Below, one piece after another: positions 16,202-27,037 of a stretch of 49,904 bases of DNA (position 1 is its first letter; the number at the start of each line of letters is the position of its first letter). The notes under the pieces were generated by a model. That model was not told where the DNA came from. It did not search any database and saw only the letters and a list, made by a program, of their open reading frames with translations. The stretch spans positions 1 to 49,904 of the forward strand of contig CAZWSC010000082.1 of assembly GCA_964636385.1 (NCBI GenBank), read 5' to 3'. The stretch comes from CAZWSC01 sp964636385. Its GTDB lineage: Bacteria > Eisenbacteria > RBG-16-71-46 > CAIMUX01. The position numbers were made by a program, and so were the translations under genes.

Positions 16202-16597
16202 TCTTCCCCTCCTGTGGGCCTTCAGGTCGCACGAATAAAACGGCTGGAACCATAACAGTTTGTCCAGCGGTGAACTCCGATATGTCTCCTGCTGTTCTCA
16301 GGTGTTCGGGTAATCGGACTCGGGAGAGATCACCCAGTACCTTCCCACACGTGACCCGGCTGGATCAAGGTCCGCGCTCTTCGAACCAGTCCGTACCGGG
16401 GACCGATGCACCTGCTTCCAACCCGCTGCCAGGCTGCAGGTGGCCTTGTCCGGCAGGGGCAGGCAAGGCTGTGATCGGTCAGTCTGACGGAATCCTCCAG
16501 CCTCAATATGTGTGTGTCTCAAAGGGCTTGGATGCACGACAGCGGCTGCCGCCGGTGTTTCCCTCTCACATCAGCGCAACTATCGGGCACCCCCCTG
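16202..16597. other. Intergenic region between the TlpA-like and SPFH genes
   Basis: No recognisable gene is seen in 396 bases. Open frames exist (for example minus 16298-16537), but they lack a ribosome site, known motifs and the codon pattern of the neighbours. The right half of the TlpA-like promoter must lie near 16220-16290; TGGACA and an A/T-rich TTTTATTCG on the minus strand are too far apart (20 bases) to call. Confidence 0.4.
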
Positions 16598-17548
16598 TCA
16601 GGACCGGGGAGGTGGTGTCTCTGTGGCCTCGACCTTCATGCGTCTGGCAACGTTGGTAGCCAGCGCAATCATGCTGCCCACATCGCTGAGAGTGGCCGGG
16701 AGGACCAGCGTCGTCGAGCTGCGGGCCAGTTTGCCGAACTCGTTCACGTACTGCTCGGCCACGCGCAGAGCCATCGCCTGGTCACCGCCCGGAGCGTCAA
16801 GCGCCAGGGCCACCTTGCGCAGCCCCTCCGCCGTCGCTTCGGCCACGGCCAGGATCGCCTGGGCCTCTCCCTCGGCCTCGTTGATCTGCTGCTGCTTGAC
16901 AGCCTCGGACTCCTTGATCACCCGCTGCTTCTCCCCCTCGGCACGGTTGATCTGCGCGTCCCGGTCCCCCTCGCTGGTTAGCACCGTTGCCCGCTTCTCG
17001 CGCTCGGCGCGCATCTGCTTCTCCATGGCGCTCAGCACGTCCCGTGGCGGATTGATGTTCTTGATCTCATACCGCAGGACCTTCACGCCCCAGGGGTCGG
17101 ACGCCTTGTCCAGCTCCTCGACTACCGACATGTTGATCGCCGTACGCTCCTCGAAGGTCTTGTCGAGGTCGATCTTGCCGATCTCGCTGCGGAGGGTGGT
17201 CTGCGCAAGCTGGGCGATTGCGAAGACGAAGTCGGTGATCCCGTACGATGCCCGCTGAGGATCCAGAACCTTGAGGTACAGCACCCCATCCACGCCGACC
17301 TGCACGTTGTCACGGGTGATGCAAACCTGCTCGGGAATGTCGATGGCGATTTCCTTGAGGCTGTGCTTGTACGCGACCTTTTCAACAAACGGTATCAGAA
17401 TGTGAAAACCGGCAAACATGGTTTTGCGGTACTTGCCGAGATACTCCACGACATAAGCCGACTGCTGCGGGACCACGACCGCGGTCCTGGCTATGGTGAT
17501 CAGCACCAGGATCACGACAACGATTACGGCGATGGTTGTACCTGTCAT
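16598..17548 (-). CDS. SPFH/stomatin-family membrane protein (QmcA-like)
   Basis: This 316-residue protein has one N-terminal membrane helix (about 5-25, IAVIVVVILVLITIA) and an SPFH/Band 7 domain: VVPQQSAYVVEYLGKY, HILIPFVEKVAYKHSLKE, ITRDNVQVGVDGVLYLKV, LRSEIGKIDLDKTFEER, and WGVKVLRYEIKNINPP. A coiled coil with repeated EGEKQ and EAEGEAQA follows, then LPATLSDVGSMIALA. Such proteins form oligomeric membrane scaffolds and often work with NfeD. ATG 17548 with GGGAG 9 nt upstream was preferred over GTG 17563. The nfeD-like gene lies 73 bases upstream. Confidence 0.93.
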   Translation of the reverse strand: MTGTTIAVIVVVILVLITIARTAVVVPQQSAYVVEYLGKYRKTMFAGFHILIPFVEKVAYKHSLKEIAIDIPEQVCITRDNVQVGVDGVLYLKVLDPQRASYGITDFVFAIAQLAQTTLRSEIGKIDLDKTFEERTAINMSVVEELDKASDPWGVKVLRYEIKNINPPRDVLSAMEKQMRAEREKRATVLTSEGDRDAQINRAEGEKQRVIKESEAVKQQQINEAEGEAQAILAVAEATAEGLRKVALALDAPGGDQAMALRVAEQYVNEFGKLARSSTTLVLPATLSDVGSMIALATNVARRMKVEATETPPPRS

Positions 17549-17621
17549 ACCATTGACTCCCACGTTGATGATGATTCGGCCCCCGCCTGCTGCGGCGGCA
17601 AGCCCGAACCGGCGTCTGCAG

Positions 17622-18053
17622 CTACTCCGAGGGGCGGACGAACAGGGTCAGGCCGTCGACACGGGCTACCCTGCAGCCCGCCCCGGCTGCTATCGCCGCC
17701 TCTCCCTCGTTCACGGCCTCCCAGGCTGTGCCTCTCAACCGGACCCGGCCGCGCGCCCCCGGCGCGATCTCATTGCGCGCAACGCCGCGCTCGCCCACGA
17801 TCTCGGGCCCCAGTTCACGATCAGCGCTCTGCCATCGCTGCTTCAGGCGGCTCCTGTAGAAGACCAGGCCGGCGATCGAGAGCACGGCGAACAGCAGAAA
17901 CTGCGCCCAGTTCGGAAGGTCCAGGCCCAGAAGACCGGCAACTCCGACAAGCACAGCCGCCACCCCGAAGAAGACGATGTAGAAGTCGGTGGTGATTATG
18001 ACTTCGGCCACGAGCAGCAACGCACCCAGTATGATCCATATCCACCAGACCAT
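17622..18053 (-). CDS. NfeD-like membrane protein
   Basis: This 143-residue protein belongs to the short NfeD class without the ClpP-type protease. It has two to three membrane helices (about 3-24, 26-46 and 52-70) with WWIWIILGALLLVAEVI. A C-terminal OB-fold follows, with GERGVARNEIAPGARGRVRLRGTAW and GCRVARVDGLTLFVRP. It acts with the SPFH protein encoded next. ATG 18053 follows GGAGG with 7 nt spacing. A good promoter lies 44 bases upstream of the start. Confidence 0.9.
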   Translation of the reverse strand: MVWWIWIILGALLLVAEVIITTDFYIVFFGVAAVLVGVAGLLGLDLPNWAQFLLFAVLSIAGLVFYRSRLKQRWQSADRELGPEIVGERGVARNEIAPGARGRVRLRGTAWEAVNEGEAAIAAGAGCRVARVDGLTLFVRPSE

Positions 18054-18096
18054 CGGCACACCTCCACAGGCTGCAGCACATTGCGGGAACGGCCGT

Positions 18097-18125
18097 ATGC
18101 TATTGCCGCGTGCGGACAGCGTCAA
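18097..18125 (-). promoter_or_regulatory. Sigma70-type promoter of the nfeD-SPFH operon
   Basis: On the minus strand TTGACG (18120-18125) and TAGCAT (18097-18102) are separated by exactly 17 bases. The -35 matches consensus at five of six positions and the -10 at four. It lies in the divergent gap between nfeD and the subtilase gene. No comparable plus-strand promoter could be fixed in the rest of 18054-18348. Confidence 0.6.
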
Positions 18126-18348
18126 GCTGCGTTCTCGGGACCCGGGCCTCACAGCCCCTGCCTGACGAAGATTACAGTGACACCGTACCCGCTATTCACA
18201 GATCATCTCCCACTGTTGACGGCTGCATCAGGACACCTGCCGCCCTGGCCGATACAGGGAGGAGAGAGCCGTCGGGCCAGGTGTCTGCGCCCGGGAGATC
18301 CGCCGGAGCATGACGGGATGGACACCCGCTCCGGCCACGGAGGAGACC

Positions 18349-20853
18349 ATGAACGCCAGATCCTTTGCCCTTGCCATCGCTCTTGCGAATTCGCTCGTGT
18401 TCCAGGCGCTCCCGGCAGGTGCCGGGCATCCGGACAGGGAGGCCGACAGCACACAGCTTCACAAGCTGGGCTCCCTGCTCAGGCTCGAGATGCAGCGCCA
18501 GGAGCGGCCTGGCCGCGATGAGCCGGGAGAGAATCTCCATCCCGTGTCGGGACTGCTCCACACCGTCACCGGATCTGACGGGGTAGAGCGCATCCCCTGC
18601 TGGATCCGCCACGACGGATCGGTCCGGTATCCTGCCACAGCAATTGTGGGAATGGATCGGCAGGGGATCGCCACGGCGCGCCTGACCCTGGAAGAGATTG
18701 ACCTGCTGAGCAGGCAACCCGGCGTGCTGCGCATCACCGAGGCTCACAAGACACAACTGCTTCTTGACGCCAGCATCGTCGAGATCGACGCCACCACGGT
18801 TCACAACGGATCCGGGACACCGCCCGTGTACAGCGGGCTGACGGGCCAGGGGGTTGTCGTCGGGATCGTCGACACCGGCATCGACATCACCCACGAGGAC
18901 TTCCTGGACGAAGACGGGAACACCAGGGTCGCGTTCCTCTGGGACCAGACGGTGGAAGGCAATCACCCCGCCGGCTTCGGGCACGGATACGAGTGGACAG
19001 CCGCTGAGATCGATGCGGGCCTCTGCACCCAGACCGACGCACACGGCCACGGAACGCACGTTGCCGGGATCGCGGCGGGCAACGGATCTGCCACAGGGCA
19101 CGGGGAGCCCGCCTGGACCTACGTCGGGGTCGCCCCGGAGGCAACCCTGATCATAGTCAATACCACGCTGTGGTCCCCGGATGTGACCGAGGGGGTGGAC
19201 TACATATTCCGGAAGGCTGCGGCAATGGGGCTGAGAGCCGTTGTCAACCTCAGCCTTGGAAACCAGTACGGGCCTCACGACGGCACGTCCGACTTTGACC
19301 TGGCCATGAACGCACTCGCCGGCCCGAACCGGATCATCGTTGCCGCCGCCGGCAACGAGCAGACCTCGGCGACCCATGCCGAGGCCGCTGTCGCTTCGGG
19401 TGATCCGGCCGTCATCATCCTTGAGATCCCTGAGTATGAGGCGTTGGAGGGGGCGGACAACGACTTCGTCTGGATCGACGGGTACTATCCTGCCGACTCA
19501 ACGATTGGCGTCGAGATCATCTTCCCCGACAACGGTTCTACAGGAGTAATCGGCCTGGGAGAAGGCACAAACCTCAACACCCCCTACGGGACTCTGGAGG
19601 TGACCAACCGTGCCACCGGCGGAGCTGACAGCAACATCGAGATCAGCCTCTATGATGAGGATCCATCCAACCCGCCTGCGGAAGGCGACTGGCAGATAGT
19701 ACTGCACAACACCCCCAAGGCGCCCGCCTCGCCTGCAGTCGCCGACCTCTGGATAGACGGCTCATCGATTGCCGGCACCAGGTTCACGCAAGGGATGACC
19801 CCGGCCAAGCTCGTCGGCTCCCCCGCAACAGCCGACTCGGTGATCGCGGTGGGGTCATACGTGACGAAGACGGAGTGGACAAGCGTCAACGGCGAGACCT
19901 ATACGGATCCCTCGGGGACAGATGGCGCGATCTCCTTCTTCAGCAGCCATGGGCCGCGCCGGGACGGCGCCCTGAAACCGGATGTCGCCGCTCCCGGGCA
20001 GGTGATCGGAGCCGCGCTTTCATCCGACATCGCGAGCCCGCCTACTGCGCAGGTCCTCGAGGACGGGGTCCACTGGGTTCTCCAGGGAACCAGCATGGCG
20101 GCGCCGCACGTCGCCGGGCTGGTGGCCCTGATGCTGCAGCAGCAGCCCTACACCACGACAGAGGCGCTGGCCCGGCTGCAGACAACCAGCCGGGCGGATC
20201 AACAGACCGGCGCCACGCCGAACACCGGCTGGGGCCATGGCAAGATAGATGCCCTTGCCGCCACAGAGATACCATCTCCCATTCTCATCTACGCCGTGGA
20301 TGCGAGGTGGGAGGAGGCCGGGGGCGTGATACTGGAGTGGACAGTGCCCGGGGACCTGGCCGGGATGCGCTTCATGGTGCACAGGGGCATGTACGGCTCC
20401 GCACCGGAGTTGATCGGAGAGAGCGGGACCGGCCCCGGATACGCATTCCACGACAGGACGGCATCTCCGGAGGGCGACCCTGAGTACTGGCTGGAGCCGC
20501 ACGGTTACTGGCCCGGAGCGAGCATGCTCGGGCCGTACCGGCCCGGCCCCGCGGAGGCGAGGGATGCGTTCGTGGTCTCGCAGCCCTTCCCGAATCCCTC
20601 CTCCGGCCATGTGAGGTGGCAGATCCGCACTCCCCGGGCTGGAGAGGTAAGCTGCGACATCCTGGATCCGGCTGGCAGAAGGGTCTGGACAGGGAAGACC
20701 TCCGTGCCTGGCGCAGGCCTTCACGATTTCGTCTGGGAGGGCCGCAGCAGTGAGGGCCGACCGGCAGCCTCGGGGCTCTACTGGATCCGCACGCAATGGG
20801 AAGGTCACAGCACGGTTCACCGGATCATCCGCATCGCTCGCGCAGATGACTGA
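18349..20853 (+). CDS. Secreted subtilisin-like serine protease (S8) with C-terminal FlgD-Ig/T9SS-like domain
   Basis: This 834-residue exported protease starts at ATG 18349, with GGAGGAG upstream, and a signal peptide (1-25). A propeptide-like region reaches about 150. The S8 domain has Asp175 in GIVDTGID, His234 in GHGTHVAG, the oxyanion Asn336 in AAAGNE, and Ser582 in GTSMAAPHVAG. A beta-rich insert of about 150 residues (350-500) lies between Asn336 and Ser582. After a linker, residues 741-834 have PFPNPSSG, VSCDILDPAGRRVW, and the end ASGLYWIR, typical of FlgD-Ig/T9SS-type sorting or anchoring domains. The substrate is unknown. The phosphoglycerate mutase gene follows after 24 bases. Confidence 0.93.
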   Translation: MNARSFALAIALANSLVFQALPAGAGHPDREADSTQLHKLGSLLRLEMQRQERPGRDEPGENLHPVSGLLHTVTGSDGVERIPCWIRHDGSVRYPATAIVGMDRQGIATARLTLEEIDLLSRQPGVLRITEAHKTQLLLDASIVEIDATTVHNGSGTPPVYSGLTGQGVVVGIVDTGIDITHEDFLDEDGNTRVAFLWDQTVEGNHPAGFGHGYEWTAAEIDAGLCTQTDAHGHGTHVAGIAAGNGSATGHGEPAWTYVGVAPEATLIIVNTTLWSPDVTEGVDYIFRKAAAMGLRAVVNLSLGNQYGPHDGTSDFDLAMNALAGPNRIIVAAAGNEQTSATHAEAAVASGDPAVIILEIPEYEALEGADNDFVWIDGYYPADSTIGVEIIFPDNGSTGVIGLGEGTNLNTPYGTLEVTNRATGGADSNIEISLYDEDPSNPPAEGDWQIVLHNTPKAPASPAVADLWIDGSSIAGTRFTQGMTPAKLVGSPATADSVIAVGSYVTKTEWTSVNGETYTDPSGTDGAISFFSSHGPRRDGALKPDVAAPGQVIGAALSSDIASPPTAQVLEDGVHWVLQGTSMAAPHVAGLVALMLQQQPYTTTEALARLQTTSRADQQTGATPNTGWGHGKIDALAATEIPSPILIYAVDARWEEAGGVILEWTVPGDLAGMRFMVHRGMYGSAPELIGESGTGPGYAFHDRTASPEGDPEYWLEPHGYWPGASMLGPYRPGPAEARDAFVVSQPFPNPSSGHVRWQIRTPRAGEVSCDILDPAGRRVWTGKTSVPGAGLHDFVWEGRSSEGRPAASGLYWIRTQWEGHSTVHRIIRIARADD

Positions 20854-20877
20854 GGAAGGGATCCGCAGGAGGACTCG

Positions 20878-22533
<1,656 letters not shown>

Positions 22534-22575
22534 TGTGGAAGGCCGGGCCACGTCCGCTCACCGGCAGAAATGCGG

Positions 22576-23328
22576 CTACCTCCCCCCGGGCTGGGAGAGG
22601 AGCATCTCCACCCGGCGGTTTGCCGCGCGTGAAGCCTCATCGGTGTTCGGAATGACCGGGCGCGTGTCGGCGTATCCGACTGCCGCCAGACGATCCCGCC
22701 GCAGCCCGCTGTGCTCGATCATGTGCCGCACCACGGTCCCTGCGCGGGCCGCTGAGAGCTCCCAGTTGGATGGATAGACGGGGGTCTGGATCGGAAGATC
22801 GTCGCTGTGCCCCTCCACCCAGATCCTGTACGGATAGCGCTGGAGTATGGGCGCCAGCTCGGCAAGGATGGGCAGGGAATCTTCGTTGAGCTCCGCGCTG
22901 GCAAGGCTGAATATGACGTGGCCCTGCATGCGCAGGCGCAGCCCCTCGGGCGACTCCACCAGCTCCAAGGGCGCCCCGGGGCCCATCTCCTCGATCAGCT
23001 TCGCCAGGTCCTCCTCGACCTTCACCCGCTCCGTCTCCCTGACATCGGTTTCGGCCTGGGTCGGAAACGCATCCATCTGCACCGGCATTGTGAAAGGAGG
23101 CGTGTCCTCCTGGATGAGCGGTGTCGCCGGGCGGTTCTTGCTGCCGAACGCCTCCTCGAGGCTGCCCACCAGCTCCCGGTACTTGACCACGTCCAGTGTG
23201 GAGAAGGAGACGATGAGTACGAAGAAGACCAGGAGAAGGGTCATGAGGTCGCCATAGGTCATGACCCAGTCGCCACCCCCTCCCTCCGACTCCTGCGGAG
23301 GAGCTCGAAAGACCCGCCTGCGGGACAT
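22576..23328 (-). CDS. motB: MotB-like stator protein with OmpA peptidoglycan-binding domain
   Basis: This 250-residue inner-membrane protein has a single helix (about 21-44) DWVMTYGDLMTLLLVFFVL, with Asp27 at the proton-carrying position of MotB. A linker of about 80 residues precedes the OmpA/MotB domain: FSLASAELNEDSLPILAELA, WVEGHSDDLPI, NWELSAARAGTVVRHMIE and NRRVEMLLS at the end. ATG 23328 with GAGG 5 nt upstream was chosen over GTG 23334. It starts 7 bases after motA. No flagellin, rod, ring or export gene is in view, so a flagellar role is not established. Confidence 0.9.
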   Translation of the reverse strand: MSRRRVFRAPPQESEGGGGDWVMTYGDLMTLLLVFFVLIVSFSTLDVVKYRELVGSLEEAFGSKNRPATPLIQEDTPPFTMPVQMDAFPTQAETDVRETERVKVEEDLAKLIEEMGPGAPLELVESPEGLRLRMQGHVIFSLASAELNEDSLPILAELAPILQRYPYRIWVEGHSDDLPIQTPVYPSNWELSAARAGTVVRHMIEHSGLRRDRLAAVGYADTRPVIPNTDEASRAANRRVEMLLSQPGGR

Positions 23329-23335
23329 ACTCACC

Positions 23336-24118
23336 TCACGCGGCCCTTCTGCGGGCCCGCCTCCGACCTATGTACTCTCGCTGGGTGGGTTCCAGCAACG
23401 ATACCAGGTGCCGCTCCACGATGCGGGGATGGTGGCCGGCAAGCATTCCCATGAGCCCCTGGACGATCAGCTCCCGGTTCACGAGCTCCTCGCGCGAGCG
23501 CTCGGACAGCTTGTCGGCTACGGGGAAGAAGATGAGATATGCCATGAAGGCGCCGTAGAAGGTTGTCAGGATCGCCACTGCCATCGCGCCGCCTATCTTG
23601 GACGGATCCTCCATGGAGGTCAGCATCTGTACAAGGCCTATGAGCGTCCCGATCATCCCGAAGGCCGGCGCGGAGGTTCCCATCCCCTTGAAGATCCGCT
23701 GGCCGCGGTAATGGCGGTCCAGGACCGACGCGATCTCGCCCCTGAGCACCGATTCGATGACCGCGGGCTCCACGCCGTCGACGCAGAGTTCCACGCCCCG
23801 CCGGAGGAACGGATCCTTCACCTCGAACCGGTCCAGGGCCAGGAGGCTGTCCCTGCGCGCTGCCTCCGTAAGTTGCACAAGCGTCCCTACCAGATCGGTC
23901 GTGCTTTCCAGACGCACGAAGAAGGCCTGTCGGATCACCTTGGTCGTACTCGCGACAACCCGGGCCGGAAACCGGATCAGCGTCGTGGCCAGAACCCCGC
24001 CGACGACGATGAGGAGGCCCGCCGGGTTCCAGAATGCCTCCGAGGTGGGCCCCAGGAGGATTGCGCCCAGTATGAAGGACAGGCCCAGAAGAAGACCGAT
24101 GACCGTCGTCTTGTCCAA
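23336..24118 (-). CDS. motA: MotA-like proton-channel stator protein
   Basis: This 260-residue protein starts at TTG 24118, with GGGGAG upstream. Four membrane helices are expected: about 5-22, 30-50, 150-172 and 180-203. Landmarks are GGVLATTLIRFP in helix 2, DGVEPAVIESVL, the conserved APAFGMIGTLIGLVQML with functional Pro and the channel Thr/Ser positions, and GGAMAVAILTTFYGAFMAYLIFFPVADKL. The cytoplasmic end has basic residues. Together with MotB it should form a 5:2 proton-driven stator. The neighbours are an Hpt-HDOD regulator and peptidoglycan hydrolases. Confidence 0.92.
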   Translation of the reverse strand: MDKTTVIGLLLGLSFILGAILLGPTSEAFWNPAGLLIVVGGVLATTLIRFPARVVASTTKVIRQAFFVRLESTTDLVGTLVQLTEAARRDSLLALDRFEVKDPFLRRGVELCVDGVEPAVIESVLRGEIASVLDRHYRGQRIFKGMGTSAPAFGMIGTLIGLVQMLTSMEDPSKIGGAMAVAILTTFYGAFMAYLIFFPVADKLSERSREELVNRELIVQGLMGMLAGHHPRIVERHLVSLLEPTQREYIGRRRARRRAA

Positions 24119-24165
24119 ACCAACTCCCCAGGGTCCGACACCGCCGCCGAATGCTCAGGATTCCG

Positions 24166-25614
24166 TCAACCGACAAGCCCCAACAGTGACTGCGCGTGCT
24201 CCCATTCGCCTCCGAATCGCTCGAGGAATCTCTCCGGATCGCCGGGCCCCAATCCGATCAATGCCGCGGCACGAAGATCCAGGGCATCCCTCTCCCAGAC
24301 CTCGCACGCCCACTGCCGCCCTCCTGGAGCACTGACCGTCCCGGCAACTCCCGGGTCGCAATCGGCCTGCTGCCGGCCAGGCCCAGAGCCGACGGCCTCC
24401 CGGCCGGCGCCTTCCGTGACGGAGTGTGCACCGGGCAAATCCGAGGCACATGGGGTCATGCGGTCGGCGAGATGGACTATGGCGGCAAGCAACGGCGCTC
24501 CCTCGGCCAGAAGCGGATCGTACTGCCGAGATATTGCATCAACCACGGAGGCAGGGAAGTTCCACTTCCCGGCCAGCCGGCCTCCCACCTCGGCATCCGT
24601 ACATCCGAATACCGCCAACTGGGCCTGCCGGAAGGGGACACCGTCCACCTCCGCCTTATCCAGGACACGCAGGTACTCCTCGTGGAAGCACTGCTCCAGC
24701 ACGACGATCCCCATGCTGTGCATGAGCCCGGCGAGGAAGGCCTCTTCCGGCTCCCATGCCCTTGTCAGCCCGGCCAGCAGCCGTGCGCCAACGGCGCAGG
24801 CCACACTGTGCCGCCACAGCCGCTGCCGGCCGATCCTGCCGTCCTCACGCCCTCCGCCAAATGTGCGTATGAGGGCGGCCGACATGGCAAGATTTCGGAC
24901 CGCGCGGAATCCGAGCAGCACAACCGCGTGGCGAATCGAGGTGATGCGGTTGGAGAGGCCATAGAACGGAGAGTTGACGATCTTCAGGACCGAGGCCGCC
25001 AGTGAAGGGTCCTGTTCAACCGCTTCGGCTATCCGGTTCACTGAGACATCCTCGTCTTCGATCAGTTCCATGATCCTAATGATCACCTCGGGGAGAGCAG
25101 GCAGCCCGTCCACCTGGTCGAGATCGATGCAGACCTCAGGCTGCGGATCATCGAAGATGTCTGCACCGGGAGTACCGTGGCCTGCCATAGAGCGGGGATG
25201 GGATGGCTTGGCGCTCAGGAACCTGGCGTCCAGCCGCGTGAACAGGTCTGCGATGTCCGGTAGTGCCGACTGCGTACGGATCGATTCAAGGGCGGCAGCC
25301 AGGCATTCGGCTGCATCCTGCAGGACAACCCGATCCTCCCGATCCGGCAACCGATCTCTTTCGCGGAGGAAGCGGGCGAGCGCCTCCATCCTCTCCGCTA
25401 TCTCCCCGGCCCGGCGAAACCCGAACTGGTAGGAAGATCCCTTAACCCGGTGCGACAAATGCTCCAGTCTCACGAGATCGGTCTCTGACCCCGCATCCTC
25501 CTGCATCCGCCCGATCGATTCGAGAAGGCCCCGCACCGACTCCTCCCCGGACTCGAGGTAGATCTGGAGAAGCTCCTCATTTTCAACTGGTTCCGGCAAG
25601 CGACAGGGATCCAC
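24166..25614 (-). CDS. Hpt-HDOD fusion signalling protein
   Basis: This 482-residue cytoplasmic protein starts at GTG 25614, with GGGAGG 8 nt upstream; GTG 25647 is possible. An N-terminal histidine phosphotransfer domain (about 10-115) carries His55 in LSHRVKGSSYQFG, the usual Hpt signature. The HDOD domain (about 165-365) has LPALPEVIIRIMELI, VEQDPSLAASVLKIVNSPFYGL, IRHAVVLLGFRAVRNLAMS and LMHSMGIVVLEQCF. HDOD proteins act in signalling and biofilm or motility control, usually with unknown chemistry. A low-complexity stretch follows the HDOD core (about 395-430). It sits between motA and the amidase gene and may connect a phosphorelay to the stator. Confidence 0.85.
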   Translation of the reverse strand: MDPCRLPEPVENEELLQIYLESGEESVRGLLESIGRMQEDAGSETDLVRLEHLSHRVKGSSYQFGFRRAGEIAERMEALARFLRERDRLPDREDRVVLQDAAECLAAALESIRTQSALPDIADLFTRLDARFLSAKPSHPRSMAGHGTPGADIFDDPQPEVCIDLDQVDGLPALPEVIIRIMELIEDEDVSVNRIAEAVEQDPSLAASVLKIVNSPFYGLSNRITSIRHAVVLLGFRAVRNLAMSAALIRTFGGGREDGRIGRQRLWRHSVACAVGARLLAGLTRAWEPEEAFLAGLMHSMGIVVLEQCFHEEYLRVLDKAEVDGVPFRQAQLAVFGCTDAEVGGRLAGKWNFPASVVDAISRQYDPLLAEGAPLLAAIVHLADRMTPCASDLPGAHSVTEGAGREAVGSGPGRQQADCDPGVAGTVSAPGGRQWACEVWERDALDLRAAALIGLGPGDPERFLERFGGEWEHAQSLLGLVG

Positions 25615-25823
25615 CGACGCATCCTCCCTCACAGATGGAATGCACACAGGCGTGATATCGGCTATCGAGACACCGACCTTGACTGCGGCGCAGGAGGCAG
25701 TTGCCGGTGATCCGCAGGGATACGGGTGTCATCCAGGGTAGATGCAATCCTGGGTCCACCGGGCAACAGGGGATTTTGTGGGGAATAGTTGCCGCCTTGC
25801 CTCCGAGCCAGCCCCCGTATCGA

Positions 25824-27002
25824 CTATTCCTCCACCCTGCGAGGGGCATACCTCTGGAAGTATCTCTCGATGCCATCCGCCAGAGCCCGTGCAAGCCGGT
25901 CGCGGTGCTGATCCGTGGCCATGCGCCTTCGATCATTCTCGCTGGAGATGAATCCCAGTTCGACGAGCACGGAAGGAACCTGAAAGGACTTGAGAACCAC
26001 GAAACCGGCCTGCTTGACCCCTCTTGACGAAGTCAGCTCCCTGTCAGTGAGAGCATCCAGAATCTCCTCGGCAGCGCGGCTGCTTCGAATCAGGGTGTCC
26101 GATTGCCGCAGGTCCACCAGGAATGGGACATCCTGAAGCCCGACATCCTCCTCCACGACGTAGTCGGGATCTGCCATGTTCTCCAGCCGGGCCAGTTCGC
26201 GGGATGCTTCATCGCTTGCCGCCCCTATCGAGAGGAAGAAGACCTCGGCGCCGTGAGCCGAGCGGCTTCGCGCCGCGTTGACATGGATGCTGACGAAGAG
26301 ATCAGCCCCTTCCGATTCAGCCTTTCGCATTCTCTGCCGTAACGGAACGCGCACATCCCTGTCCCTCGTAAGGGCGGCCCGGATGCCGCTTCCACGGTTC
26401 AGGATCCCGGCCAGGCGACGCCCGACATCCAGGACGATGTCCTTCTCCCGAAGCCCGCCTGCAACCGCTCCCGGATCATCACCTCCGTGGCCCGGGTCGA
26501 TGACCACAATGCGGGGGCCTCTCCTGCGGGGCACCGGATCAACCTGCAGGGGGGGGACATCATCGGGCAGGCCGGGGGTGAGTTCGGAGACGAGTTCGGG
26601 GGCGAAGAGGTCGACCACCAGACGGTCCGGACGGCCATCGCCCGCCTCCAGCCGGAAGGCCAGGGTGCTGCACCCGTCAGGATGACGGATGCGGGCCAGC
26701 AATGTACCGTCCTCCTCCACCAGCGCCAATCCCAGAAGCAGACCATCCGGGCCTGGAGGCTGCAGGCCTCTACCAAGACTGACTCCCGGCAGCCTCAGCA
26801 GAATCACGCCCCGATCAGGCGCATCCAGAGTGTAGGCAAAACCCGGATCGCTAAGATCGAACACCAGCCTGGTCTGCGTGGGAGACCCACCAAGTCGGAC
26901 CGCATTCACGGAGACAGCCGCAGCAGCATGGCCTACGGTGAGGAGGAGACAGAACAGGGCCGGAAGAAAGCCGGTCCCGGAGTGACGAAGGTGTCCTGGC
27001 AC
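25824..27002 (-). CDS. N-acetylmuramoyl-L-alanine amidase, AmiC-like (AMIN + Amidase_3)
   Basis: This 392-residue exported zinc amidase cleaves peptide stems from peptidoglycan. GTG 27002 is the only usable start seen, with a weak ribosome site. A signal peptide (about 10-30) is followed by an AMIN domain (about 30-135), which targets septal or polar wall in the family. Amidase_3 follows (about 165-385): IVVIDPGHGGDDPGAV and REKDIVLDVG supply the zinc His and Glu, SIHVNAA the second His, and VLVELGFISS the catalytic Glu. It follows the M23 gene by 35 bases. Confidence 0.92.
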   Translation of the reverse strand: MPGHLRHSGTGFLPALFCLLLTVGHAAAAVSVNAVRLGGSPTQTRLVFDLSDPGFAYTLDAPDRGVILLRLPGVSLGRGLQPPGPDGLLLGLALVEEDGTLLARIRHPDGCSTLAFRLEAGDGRPDRLVVDLFAPELVSELTPGLPDDVPPLQVDPVPRRRGPRIVVIDPGHGGDDPGAVAGGLREKDIVLDVGRRLAGILNRGSGIRAALTRDRDVRVPLRQRMRKAESEGADLFVSIHVNAARSRSAHGAEVFFLSIGAASDEASRELARLENMADPDYVVEEDVGLQDVPFLVDLRQSDTLIRSSRAAEEILDALTDRELTSSRGVKQAGFVVLKSFQVPSVLVELGFISSENDRRRMATDQHRDRLARALADGIERYFQRYAPRRVEE

Positions 27003-27037
27003 GAGTTTCTGCGCCTGGGCGCCGTATGACCCGGCGC

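Noticed and set aside
22576..24118. Assignment of MotA/MotB to a flagellar motor
   Set aside because: No other flagellar gene is in the window, so only the stator family is claimed.
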